Shown piece by piece: positions 9,116-16,896 of a DNA stretch of 64,000 bases. The notes under the pieces are model-generated. The model did not search any database and was not told the origin of the DNA. It saw only the letters and a program-made list of their open reading frames with translations. The DNA comes from Enterococcus hermanniensis. GTDB lineage: Bacteria; Bacillota; Bacilli; Lactobacillales; Enterococcaceae. Each line of letters begins with the position of its first letter. Positions within the stretch are counted from its first letter, which is position 1. The translations under genes were made by a program, and so were the position numbers. Location of the stretch: NCBI RefSeq assembly GCF_001885945.1, contig NZ_JXKQ01000005.1:1-64000 (forward strand), read 5' to 3'.

Positions 9116-9985
9116 TTATTTTTCAGATAAATCACCCGTATTGATCACAGGTTGCGTTCCTTTATCGGTAATAATCGAAACAAGCAAATTATTGATCAAT
9201 TGGACTTTCCGGTCATCCGTAAAGTGAATATCTTGGCCGTTTTCAATTTGTTCCAAAGCCATTTGGGTCATCGTCACAGCCCCTTCTACAATGGTTTGAC
9301 GAGCTGATAAAATAGCTCTTGCTTGTTGTCGTTGCAACATTGCATTAGCGATTTCAGTTGCATAAGCTAAATGATTCAAACGCGTCTCGATCACTTCTAC
9401 TCCCGCCATCGCCAAACGTTCTTGTAATTCTCTTGCTAATTCTTCTGACACTTCTGCGGTATTGCCTCGCAATGTTAAATCGTCTTCGTTGAAAGTATCA
9501 TATGAATATTGCGTGGCGATATGGCGAATCGCCGTTTCACTTTGGATCTCTACAAAATCCAAATAATAATCAACATCAAACAACGCTTTAGCGGTATCCA
9601 CTACCTTAAAAACTACGACTGCTGAGATTTCTACTGGATTTCCATCGGCATCATTTACTTTTAGTAATGAACTATTAAAGTTTCGGACCTTTAAAGAAAT
9701 GGGGATTTTACGAGTCAAAGGCGTTGTAATAAATAAGCCATTCTCTTTGATCGTTCCTAAATATTTACCAAAGAACAAAACGGCTTTTGCGTTATTGGGC
9801 CCCACAATCGTCAACGAACTAAGAAATAGTGCAGCAATGATCCATAATAAAATCCCTACAATGATCATACCGAAACTATCTTGAGTATCTCCGGTCGCTA
9901 CACACCATAGACCAGCTAACAAAATAAGAATCAATCCAACTAAACCAATATACCCATTGATATGAAATGCATTTTTCTCTTTCAC
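9116..9985 (-). CDS. SPFH/Band 7 domain membrane protein (stomatin/prohibitin-like)
   Basis: This 289-aa protein has two adjacent N-terminal membrane helices (about residues 10-55: GLVGLILILLAG, then MIIVGILLWIIAALF). An SPFH domain follows, with VKVRNF-type strands, VVVFKVVDTAKALFDVDYY, a region ending in VEVIETRLNHLAYATEIANAMLQRQQARAI, and a short coiled C terminus. SPFH proteins oligomerise and organise membrane microdomains. The first GTG (9994) abuts GGAGG too closely. The GTG at 9985 is 8 nt from it and is taken as the start. It is followed directly by the LURP-one gene. Confidence 0.87.
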   Translation of the reverse strand: MKEKNAFHINGYIGLVGLILILLAGLWCVATGDTQDSFGMIIVGILLWIIAALFLSSLTIVGPNNAKAVLFFGKYLGTIKENGLFITTPLTRKIPISLKVRNFNSSLLKVNDADGNPVEISAVVVFKVVDTAKALFDVDYYLDFVEIQSETAIRHIATQYSYDTFNEDDLTLRGNTAEVSEELARELQERLAMAGVEVIETRLNHLAYATEIANAMLQRQQARAILSARQTIVEGAVTMTQMALEQIENGQDIHFTDDRKVQLINNLLVSIITDKGTQPVINTGDLSEK

Positions 9986-10086
9986 CCTTAACACCTCCAG
10001 GATTTGATACCTTTAGTGTACGCTTTATTTAGATAGGCTTCAATTAAGAGCTTTCATTATAAGAAAGCGAAATTAGAATTTTAGGC

Positions 10087-10113
10087 AAAAAAAAAAAGCA
10101 GGCTCTCGCCTAC
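10087..10113 (-). terminator. Terminator of the SRP RNA gene
   Basis: On the minus strand, GTAGGC and GCCTGC pair around a GAGA tetraloop (10098-10113), followed by an uninterrupted run of 11 Ts (10097-10087). This is a very strong intrinsic terminator immediately after the SRP RNA core. Confidence 0.92.
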
Positions 10114-10214
10114 CATTATCGTCTCTATAACAGACACATGCCGGATCCTGCTTAGTGCTGCTTCCTTCCGGATCTGACACAATTCACAAGCCCGACATTG
10201 TCCTGCCTTTCGGC
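10087..10214 (-). ncRNA. ffs: Signal recognition particle RNA, small bacterial type (scRNA/4.5S)
   Basis: The minus strand carries the invariant SRP helix-8 apex: GTCAGATCC, the GGAA tetraloop, GGAAGCAGCACTAAGCAGG and the returning strand, the Ffh-binding domain used for cotranslational membrane targeting. The RNA starts about 10214, with a TATACT -10 box at 10222-10227 that lies just inside the downstream end of tadA, and it ends at the strong terminator. Position next to tadA is the usual Firmicutes arrangement, but dnaX, normally the next gene, is not here. An open frame across this stretch is incidental. Ends are approximate. Confidence 0.92.
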
Positions 10215-10234
10215 AAGGAATAGTATAACAAATT

Positions 10235-10738
10235 CTATTCCTTTTGACTAGTCTTTTTTTTACGAGCACGCAATTGCCGAAAAAAATTAGTCAATAACTC
10301 TCCGCACTCGGTTTCCAAGATGCCACCTTCTACATACGCTCGATGATTAAAACGTTCATCTGTCAATAAATTCATCAAGGTACCCGCCGTTCCACCTTTT
10401 GGATCATACGCACCAAAATACACTTCCTCCACACGTGACAGAATCATCCCGCCGCTGCACATTGGGCAAGGTTCTAAGGTCACAAAAAGCTGACATTTTT
10501 CTAACCGCCAGTTATCCAATTTTTTACAGGCTTCACGAATAGCAAACATTTCCGCATGACTAGTGGCGTCTTGACTATGTTCTCTAAGGTTATGCCCTCG
10601 ACCAATAATTTCACCTTGATAAACTACGACCGCTCCGATTGGAACTTCTGCAATAGCTTCTGCCTTTTTTGCTTCGTTGATGGCCGCTTGCATAAACTGT
10701 CTTTTTTCTTCTACCGTTAATTGGCTTTCACGTTCCAT
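10235..10738 (-). CDS. tadA: tRNA-specific adenosine deaminase TadA
   Basis: TadA deaminates A34 to inosine in the anticodon of tRNA-Arg(ACG), which is needed to read CGN codons. The 167-aa protein shows the cytidine/deoxycytidylate deaminase zinc site: His61 and catalytic Glu63 in SHAEMFAI, and the two zinc cysteines C91 and C94 in EPCPMCSGGMI. The RLEKCQLFVTLEP strand and a basic C terminus are typical. The ATG follows GCGAGGAAAAAC. The SRP RNA lies immediately downstream, with its promoter overlapping the tadA 3' end. Confidence 0.95.
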   Translation of the reverse strand: MERESQLTVEEKRQFMQAAINEAKKAEAIAEVPIGAVVVYQGEIIGRGHNLREHSQDATSHAEMFAIREACKKLDNWRLEKCQLFVTLEPCPMCSGGMILSRVEEVYFGAYDPKGGTAGTLMNLLTDERFNHRAYVEGGILETECGELLTNFFRQLRARKKKTSQKE

Positions 10739-10800
10739 GTTTTTCCTCGCTCACTCTTCTAACTTAACTCGTCTTTTTACTCTATCATAATTAGAAGGAC

Positions 10801-10834
10801 AAAAAAACTACCCATCGTCACCAATGAGTAGTTT
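10801..10834 (-). terminator. Intrinsic terminator of the 10876-11211 gene
   Basis: Minus-strand stem AAACTACTCAT with ATGGGTAGTTT (11 bp including one T-G pair), 8-nt loop, then a T run. Confidence 0.85.
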
Positions 10835-10875
10835 GAAGTAAAAAATAGTTGCCTGTTTAAAGCATCGCTACTTTT

Positions 10876-11211
10876 TTACATTACTTTGTCTACAAAATCC
10901 ATCAACTTATTTCTTAAATCATCGGTCGTATCTTTGATGGAATCACCGTAGACCGATACGCGCTTTTTTCCGCTTTTGATCTTATCTAAAATATTCATCA
11001 TATTATCTAAATCGTCATCTGATAACTTGTCGACGATCGACAACAACGTTTCACTACCGTCGAACTTATCATTCACAAAGCGTTTTACTTTGTGGCGATT
11101 CGATGCGTGGCGTGCTTTTTCGATTAGCTGTCCGGAAATAACCACGGCGGTTGCTGTACTGGCTGCAAAAATAACTCCTACTCCAATTTTTACTTTAGTT
11201 GATTTTTTCAT
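10876..11211 (-). CDS. Small hypothetical protein with an N-terminal membrane/signal segment
   Basis: I do not recognise a family. The 111-aa product starts MKKSTKVKIGVGVIFAASTATAVVIS, a positively charged end plus one hydrophobic helix, so it is membrane-anchored or exported. The remainder is hydrophilic and helical, with an acidic stretch (KLSDDDLDNMMNILDKI) and a basic segment before it. It resembles YtxH-like or stress-associated envelope proteins only in outline. AAAGGAG lies 8 nt before the ATG, and it has its own terminator, so it is a genuine monocistronic gene. Confidence 0.75.
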   Translation of the reverse strand: MKKSTKVKIGVGVIFAASTATAVVISGQLIEKARHASNRHKVKRFVNDKFDGSETLLSIVDKLSDDDLDNMMNILDKIKSGKKRVSVYGDSIKDTTDDLRNKLMDFVDKVM

Positions 11212-11307
11212 GGTATCAGCTCCTTTTATTCATGATAACACACTCTCAAAATTTAAAATAATCAAGTGCCTTCCCACTATGAGAACGTCTCCAGTCAATT
11301 TTTTTAA

Positions 11308-11338
11308 ACAAAAAAAGAACCGACAGTCGTCGATTCTT
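11308..11338 (-). terminator. Intrinsic terminator of the YugP-type protease gene
   Basis: Minus-strand stem AAGAATCGAC with GTCGGTTCTT around GACT (11315-11338), then a run of Ts. Confidence 0.88.
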
Positions 11339-12044
11339 AGTCACGATTACGATTTCCACCGAATAATAAAACTAATCGCAGTAATTGCAAGAAGGTTGAT
11401 AAAGCTGCCGCTACATAGGTTAATGCCGCCGCTACTAATACTTTTCGAGCTGCTACAAGTTCATCTTCTTGCAATAAACCACCTTCTCTTAGAATAGCTA
11501 ACGCTCTGCGTGAGGCATCAAATTCTACTGGCAAGGTCACTAATTGAAAGATTAAGGCTAAAGAAAAAGCCAAGATTCCGATATTGATCAACGTTTGATT
11601 CCAACTCATGAATACACCAATCATAATTAGTGGAAAAGACAAAGTTGAGCCAATATTGGCTACCGGAACGATTGCTGCTCGCAAACGCAAAGGTATATAA
11701 TTTTTAGCATCTTGGACCGCATGGCCACATTCGTGAGCAGCTACCCCGATTGCAGCTACCGATGTCGATTGCGCTGTCGCTTCTGAGAGGCTGAGCATTT
11801 TATTCCCGCTATTATAATTATCGGTTAAGTTCCCTGAGATTTGCTGAACACCGACGTCAGTGATGCCTTGACTACGCAAGATATATTCAGCAGCAGATGT
11901 TCCAGTCACGCCTTTACTACTACGAAATTCATCATATTTACGAAAAGTTGAATTGACATAAGCAGAGGCTAAGCCAGAAATGACTAATCCTGCGATCACC
12001 AATAAAAACGTGGGGTCAAAAAAATTGTAATAGGATCCGTACAT
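11337..12044 (-). CDS. YugP-type zinc metallopeptidase, membrane-embedded
   Basis: This membrane protease of ~235 aa has the zinc motif HECGH near residue 104-108 (VAAHECGHAVQDA). The protein has an N-terminal helix, then a soluble part carrying the metal site, and two or three C-terminal helices (SFPLIMIGVFMSW, IGILAFSLALIFQLVTLPVEFDAS, where EFDAS supplies a probable third ligand). Substrates are unknown. An ATG at 12050 sits only 1-2 nt from GGAG; the second in-frame ATG at 12044 is 7 nt away and is chosen. Monocistronic with its own terminator. Confidence 0.85.
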   Translation of the reverse strand: MYGSYYNFFDPTFLLVIAGLVISGLASAYVNSTFRKYDEFRSSKGVTGTSAAEYILRSQGITDVGVQQISGNLTDNYNSGNKMLSLSEATAQSTSVAAIGVAAHECGHAVQDAKNYIPLRLRAAIVPVANIGSTLSFPLIMIGVFMSWNQTLINIGILAFSLALIFQLVTLPVEFDASRRALAILREGGLLQEDELVAARKVLVAAALTYVAAALSTFLQLLRLVLLFGGNRNRD

Positions 12045-12162
12045 AAACATTCTCCTCTGATCAAGAAATTTTACTGTTCATCAATCAAAAACAGTTTCCT
12101 AATATAAGTGTAGCATGAAAAATGTGTTTTTTTATGAAAGTCACTCTAAATCATGCTCTCTT

Positions 12163-12486
12163 TTAAAGCTTCTTAACGAATTCTGATTTTAACTTCATCG
12201 GTCCAAAGCCATCAACTTTACAATCGATGTTATGATCACCTTCGACCAAACGAATATTTTTGACTTTTGTCCCTTGTTTGATGGCACCTGAAGCCCCTTT
12301 GACTTTCAGATCCTTGATCACCGTCACACTGTCTCCCTCTTGTAATACATTGCCGTTACTATCTTTAACGACCATTGCTTCTTCGGTTGTTTCACTTTCA
12401 GACCATTCATGACCGCATTCAGGACAAACAAATAATCCTCGATCTTCATATGTATACTCTGATTGACACATTGGGCAATTCGGCAT
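12163..12486 (-). CDS. yjdM: PhnA/YjdM-family zinc-ribbon protein
   Basis: The 107-aa protein has an N-terminal zinc ribbon ([25 protein letters not shown], Cys pairs at residues ~4-7 and ~20-23) and a C-terminal SH3-like PhnA domain ([23 protein letters not shown], ending [13 protein letters not shown]). The family was named for alkylphosphonate utilisation, but its true role is unclear. GGAGG lies 8 nt before the ATG. No phosphonate genes are nearby. Confidence 0.9.
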   Translation of the reverse strand: MPNCPMCQSEYTYEDRGLFVCPECGHEWSESETTEEAMVVKDSNGNVLQEGDSVTVIKDLKVKGASGAIKQGTKVKNIRLVEGDHNIDCKVDGFGPMKLKSEFVKKL

Positions 12487-12561
12487 GTTATTCCTCCAAT
12501 AAACTAGTTTATGAATATTTAGTTTAACGGAAAGCCGCGTACTTGAAAAGCCTTTCTCTAT

Positions 12562-12602
12562 AAAAAAGACTGAACAAAAGCATCTTCGTCTTTTGTCCAG
12601 TC
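12562..12602 (-). terminator. Intrinsic terminator of the nrnA operon
   Basis: Minus-strand stem GACTGGACAAAAG with CTTTTGTTCAGTC (one G-U), loop of about 9 nt, then CTTTTTTATAG. Confidence 0.85.
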
Positions 12603-12612
12603 ACTTTTTACT

Positions 12613-13563
12613 TTAGTTATTTACTTGATACTCAGCACACAATACTTGGATTTTTTGATAAATTTCTTGGCACATCGCTTGATCTTTAGCATTGGCTCCG
12701 CTAGCTAGCGGATGCCCGCCACCATGATATTGTTTAGCTAACTCATTGATCACAGGACCTTTAGAGCGTAAACGAACGCGATAATAACCTTCTGGCTGTT
12801 CAACAAAAACAGCCCAAGCTAGTACGGTATCGATTGTCCCTGGCAACGGAACTAAAGAGGCTGTATCTGAGTCTTTGATGCCATACTTATTTAAAATTGC
12901 TTGATCCAAAATCACATAGCCAGCACCATTGTCATCGATTTGTAGATTTTGATAAAGATAACCTGAGAGTTGCGCTACTTCCAGTGAAATTTGATCAATT
13001 TGGCGGTTTAATTTAGACGAATCGAATCCGTAATCTAACAATTTTGAAGCGACCACCAAGGTATGAGAAGTTGTTGCTGGATATAGGAAACGACCAGTAT
13101 CACCAACGATTCCACCATATAAAAGACGCGCAGCATTTTCTGAGAGCGTCAAATCTTCAGCAAAAGCTAAATCAGCGATGATTTCACTACAGCTACTAGC
13201 CTCTGTATTCACCCATAGAAGATCACCATATGGGTCGTCATTTGGATGATGATCGATCTTGATTAATTTATCACCTAACTGGTAACGATCATCACTGATG
13301 CGCGGCGCATTTGCAGTATCCGTTACGATCACTAACGCTCCGATATACAAATCATCCGTGATTTCATCCATCTCAGCTAAAAATTCTAGTCCTTCCACTG
13401 GACCACCGACTTGATAGATTTCTTTTTTAGGATAAGTTGCTCGCAAAATTTCAGCTAATCCACACTGTGATCCTAAGGCATCTGGGTCCGGGCGCATGTG
13501 GCGATGAATGATGATGCGATCATATTGTTTGATCATCTCAATGATTTTTTCAGTAATTGTCAT
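12613..13563 (-). CDS. nrnA: DHH/DHHA1 phosphoesterase NrnA (nanoRNase and pAp phosphatase)
   Basis: This enzyme degrades 2-5 nt RNAs and converts 3'-phosphoadenosine 5'-phosphate to AMP. The DHH domain shows IIIHRHMRPDPDALGSQCGL, the VIVTDTANAPR segment and the KIDHHPNDD motif. The DHHA1 half ends with the substrate-binding GGGHPLASGA. At 316 aa it has the usual length. The ATG follows AGAGGG. It is 15 nt downstream of the ytoI-like gene; the pair is conserved in Firmicutes. Confidence 0.93.
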   Translation of the reverse strand: MTITEKIIEMIKQYDRIIIHRHMRPDPDALGSQCGLAEILRATYPKKEIYQVGGPVEGLEFLAEMDEITDDLYIGALVIVTDTANAPRISDDRYQLGDKLIKIDHHPNDDPYGDLLWVNTEASSCSEIIADLAFAEDLTLSENAARLLYGGIVGDTGRFLYPATTSHTLVVASKLLDYGFDSSKLNRQIDQISLEVAQLSGYLYQNLQIDDNGAGYVILDQAILNKYGIKDSDTASLVPLPGTIDTVLAWAVFVEQPEGYYRVRLRSKGPVINELAKQYHGGGHPLASGANAKDQAMCQEIYQKIQVLCAEYQVNN

Positions 13564-13578
13564 ATAAAATCCCTCTTT

Positions 13579-14910
13579 CTACGAACGTTCCATCACTTGG
13601 CAAACAACGATTGCTTTGGCTACGATCACATTATCGATATAAACTTCTACATCGACTTTTGCTGACCGCCGTCCCAATTCCAATGTTTTTGAATGGATCT
13701 CGATTTCACTTTCTAATTGGATCAAACGTAAATAGTGCAAGTTCATTTGTTCGATCAACGTATTGCGACGCTGATCCAATAAAATACTTCGTTGAGCGAC
13801 ATTGGCCACAATTTCACTTAAAACCCCAAATGAGATAGTCCCGACACTGTTAACCATTTGCGGAGTAACTTCGAATTTAAAATAAGGCGTATCCAACGGT
13901 GTATCGTCACGATCGGTATTGATTGTAATAATATCACCTACAATTTGATCAGAAATCGTATTTGACATTTGGGGTTGTCGCTGTACTAGCTGCATCGCCT
14001 TCATGACATCTTGACGACTGACCATTCCAACAAGTGATAGATCATCTTTTACGACCGGCATCATTTCTAAACCATCCCAGATCATTTGATGACTGACTGA
14101 AGCCACACTCATACTTTGTTTGACCACGTTTGGTTCACGAGTCATCACTCGATCAATCAATTGGTTGTCTGCTTTTCCTAATACATCTTTTGCTGTTACC
14201 ACACCTAAAACACGTAAACTTTTATTTACGACAGGGAAACGAGAATGACCAGTTTGCCCTGATAAACGATGATAACTAGAAATCGGATCCCCCGATTGTA
14301 AATAGACTGTTTTTTCTAGCGGCATATAAATATCGCTAACTTGCATGATATCTTTTTTGATCAGTTGATCGCTCAGTGCTCGATTGATCATTGTTGCCAC
14401 CGTGAAAGAATCATAGGTGGTACTCAAAACAGGAAGATTCAATTCATCCGCAAGTTGTGCGATTTCAGCGGTTGTTCCGAAACCACCAGTAATCAAGACT
14501 GCAGCACCATCTTGTAAGGCTAATTTTTGAGCACCTTCTCGATTCCCAATAATCAATAAAGATCCAGGTGTGATATAGCGACGCATTGCGTCTTCTGTCA
14601 TAGCACCAATCACAAACTTATTCAAATCTTTATCTAGACCATTGGCTCCTCCTAATACGTCTCCTTCAATGATCCGAACTACTTCACCAAACGTTAATCG
14701 TTCGATATTCTTTTTTAATTTTCGTTCGATCCGGATGGTTCCCACACGTTGGATCGTAGAAACTAGACCAATATTTTCTGCATCTTTAATGGCACGATAG
14801 GCCGTACCTTCACTAACATTTAAATTTTTTGCGATACTGCGCACAGAGATTCGCTCCCCCACTGGGAGACTCTCAATATGTTCCAGAATCAAATCATGTT
14901 TTGTCGCCAT
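13579..14910 (-). CDS. ytoI: DRTGG/CBS-domain transcriptional regulator, YtoI-like
   Basis: This 443-aa protein has four parts in order. An N-terminal winged HTH (VGERISVRSIAKNLNVSEGTAYRAIKDAE) comes first, then a DRTGG domain (~70-180, GANGLDKDLNKFVIGAM, GNREGAQ). A CBS pair (~195-305, PISSYHRLSGQTGHSRFPVV and SVASVSHQMIWDGLEMMPVV) and a C-terminal hot-dog thioesterase-like domain (MNLHYLRLIQLESEIEIHSKTLELGRRSAKVDVE) follow. CBS domains usually sense adenine nucleotides. A frame extends to 14961, but AGGAGG lies 7 nt before the ATG at 14910. It is first in an operon with nrnA, implying a link between signal-nucleotide turnover and this sensor. Confidence 0.88.
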   Translation of the reverse strand: MATKHDLILEHIESLPVGERISVRSIAKNLNVSEGTAYRAIKDAENIGLVSTIQRVGTIRIERKLKKNIERLTFGEVVRIIEGDVLGGANGLDKDLNKFVIGAMTEDAMRRYITPGSLLIIGNREGAQKLALQDGAAVLITGGFGTTAEIAQLADELNLPVLSTTYDSFTVATMINRALSDQLIKKDIMQVSDIYMPLEKTVYLQSGDPISSYHRLSGQTGHSRFPVVNKSLRVLGVVTAKDVLGKADNQLIDRVMTREPNVVKQSMSVASVSHQMIWDGLEMMPVVKDDLSLVGMVSRQDVMKAMQLVQRQPQMSNTISDQIVGDIITINTDRDDTPLDTPYFKFEVTPQMVNSVGTISFGVLSEIVANVAQRSILLDQRRNTLIEQMNLHYLRLIQLESEIEIHSKTLELGRRSAKVDVEVYIDNVIVAKAIVVCQVMERS

Positions 14911-14982
14911 AACTTCCTCCTGTTTTAAGTGTCTATTTATCATAGTAGTACAGCTTAGCAAAACTAGTATAACAGAGTGTTA

Positions 14983-15032
14983 CAAAAAAAAGAAGTCAAC
15001 CGTTACCATACACGTAACAAGTGACTTCTTTT
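14983..15032 (-). terminator. Terminator of the MFS pump gene
   Basis: On the minus strand, AAGAAGTCA-type outer arms (14990-14998 with 15022-15030) and an inner GTTAC/GTAAC pair form a two-part hairpin, followed by TTTTTTTT. It lies between the MFS gene and ytoI. Confidence 0.8.
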
Positions 15033-15054
15033 GTACTAATATAGGCATTAATTT

Positions 15055-16482
15055 TTAGTTCACAGCTTTTTTTCTAAACCGTACCAAAGAAAGGATGAAG
15101 CCAAACACACATAGTATCAATGAAACAACAAATGTCACGCGCATACCAAAGATAAATATATCTGGACGACCTTCTATATAAGTTGTCACACGTTGACCGT
15201 AGGCCACAGACATTCCACTATACAAAATCGTCGTTGCCAACGCAATCCCAATCACCATTCCTAAATTACGAGCAAAAGAATTCATACTTCCAGCAACACC
15301 TAAATTGTCCTTTTCGACACTGCTCATCACGATTGTGTTATTAGGTGATTGGAATAAGGCATTTCCGAAGCCCATGATTGCTGTCGCTAAGACATAATAC
15401 CAAATAGGGCTCGTTTGATTCATAAATACATACAACAATTGTGCAATAGACAATAAAGTCAAACCTAATAAAACCAATCTTTGTGGACCGATTTTATCAG
15501 TCAAATACCCACTTAAAGGGGAACCAATCACCATTAAAAAAGGGAAGACCATCATCAGTAAACCAGCATAACTAGCCGTTAAGCCCCGTGCATTTTGTAA
15601 ATAGAACGGTATGACGACATTCACAAAAAAATTGGCTGAAAAAATCAACAATGCTGTCAGCAAACTCATCGTAAACATTTTGTTTTTTAAGATGTCAAAC
15701 ACTAGCAATGGATTTTCTTTGCGTTTTTCGACTTGGATAAATACAACAAAAAAGACGATCGCAATAACTAATAATACCAATGGAACGGTATGGATATATC
15801 CCACTTCTTGACCGATAAAAATCGCGCCAAAAAAGCTCATGATCGTTACTGCAAAAGTAACAAAACCCAACCAGTCGATTTTCTTTTTCGACATCGTGAT
15901 ATCTTTGGGTAAAAATTTCTCGCCAATCAAAATCGTTAAGATCCCGATTGGAACATTGATCCAAAAAATATACGACCAAGAAAAATGCGCTAAGATCAAT
16001 CCACCAATACCAGGACCGGCAATCGCTCCTAAAGATACAAAAGCGCCCACTGCTCCTAATGCTCTTCCACGTTCGCTCATTGGGAATACCTCTGTTGTGA
16101 TACCTGTATTGGTAGCCATCGTCATGCTAGCTCCGATGCCTTGAACCACCCGTCCAAAAAGAAGCATCGCCAATGAATGATTAAAGCCACACAATAAAGA
16201 ACCTACTGTAAAAATAACTGTTCCAATCCGATAAACTCGAATTTTCCCAAAACTATCTCCGACTTTTCCAAAAAGGAGCAGGCACGCACAGACGACCATC
16301 AGATAGATGGACACGACCCATTCTGCTTTATTCATCGGTACAACTAAATCTTTAGAAATCGTCGGCAGAGCAATATTAACAATACTCGAATCTAATGTAG
16401 ACATAAAGGTAAACATTGCAACTGAGACTAAGATCCACCAGCGATTTTTTTGGACCTCTGGGTTTTCTTGATAACTTTTCAT
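15055..16482 (-). CDS. MFS drug:H+ antiporter, DHA2 (14-TM, EmrB/QacA) family
   Basis: This 475-aa protein has about 14 hydrophobic helices. Family signatures are motif C-like LDSSIVNIALPTISKDL at the end of TM1, motif A-type GKVGDSFGKIRVYRIG between TM2 and TM3, and VQGIGASMTMA in TM4. The antiporter motif GAFVSLGAIAGPGIGGLI is in TM5. This points to proton-driven export of drugs or lipophilic compounds, with substrate unknown. An open frame runs to 16554, but GGAAGG sits 8 nt before the ATG at 16482. No adjacent regulator; the small zinc-ribbon gene lies upstream. Confidence 0.88.
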   Translation of the reverse strand: MKSYQENPEVQKNRWWILVSVAMFTFMSTLDSSIVNIALPTISKDLVVPMNKAEWVVSIYLMVVCACLLLFGKVGDSFGKIRVYRIGTVIFTVGSLLCGFNHSLAMLLFGRVVQGIGASMTMATNTGITTEVFPMSERGRALGAVGAFVSLGAIAGPGIGGLILAHFSWSYIFWINVPIGILTILIGEKFLPKDITMSKKKIDWLGFVTFAVTIMSFFGAIFIGQEVGYIHTVPLVLLVIAIVFFVVFIQVEKRKENPLLVFDILKNKMFTMSLLTALLIFSANFFVNVVIPFYLQNARGLTASYAGLLMMVFPFLMVIGSPLSGYLTDKIGPQRLVLLGLTLLSIAQLLYVFMNQTSPIWYYVLATAIMGFGNALFQSPNNTIVMSSVEKDNLGVAGSMNSFARNLGMVIGIALATTILYSGMSVAYGQRVTTYIEGRPDIFIFGMRVTFVVSLILCVFGFILSLVRFRKKAVN

Positions 16483-16580
16483 GTAAAACTTCCTTCCACT
16501 ATATAAATAAGCCATAGCTATTCTAGCGGATAGATCGATAAAAAAGCAACCCAAAATAAAAACGAGGAAAGATCCCTCGC

Positions 16581-16775
16581 TTATTTCATATATTTACCAT
16601 TTTTTCCATCTTCGAATGTTGTAAAATAGCCATTTGAGATTCTCTTTTCATAGACATGGTGACAATTTGGACATTCAATCGGCATATTGTCTTTTGGATG
16701 ATCCTCAACGTTCAATACTTCTTCTACAAAAAAATGCGTACCACAATTTGGACATTTCAATGGTTTTTCTAACAT
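16581..16775 (-). CDS. Small CxxC zinc-ribbon protein
   Basis: The protein has about 64 residues with two CPNC motifs (CPNCGTHFF and CPNCHHVY), a four-cysteine zinc ribbon spanning most of the chain. Function unknown; such proteins often bind nucleic acid or partner proteins. A longer frame starts at 16814, but GAGAGG lies 9 nt before the ATG at 16775. It sits between rnjB and the MFS pump on the same strand. Confidence 0.72.
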   Translation of the reverse strand: MLEKPLKCPNCGTHFFVEEVLNVEDHPKDNMPIECPNCHHVYEKRISNGYFTTFEDGKNGKYMK

Positions 16776-16851
16776 ATGACCAACCCTCTCTACATTTGCT
16801 TCTCTATTTATCATACTCTATTTTTATCAAAAAACAGAATGATAACTATTG

Positions 16852-16891
16852 AAAAAACTCCGCAAACGAAAAAATCGTTCGCGGAGCTTTT
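16852..16891 (-). terminator. Terminator of rnjB
   Basis: Minus-strand stem CTCCGCGAACGA with TCGTTTGCGGAG around TTTTT, followed by TTTTTTC. High GC and a clean T run. Confidence 0.92.
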
Positions 16892-16896
16892 AGGAT

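Noticed and set aside
10081-10269. 62-codon open frame across the SRP RNA
   Set aside because: It lies inside a clearly recognised SRP RNA gene, has no ribosome-binding site and overlaps tadA.
15695-15979. Antisense frames within the MFS pump and other genes
   Set aside because: They are reading-frame shadows of well-supported coding regions and lack ribosome-binding sites.
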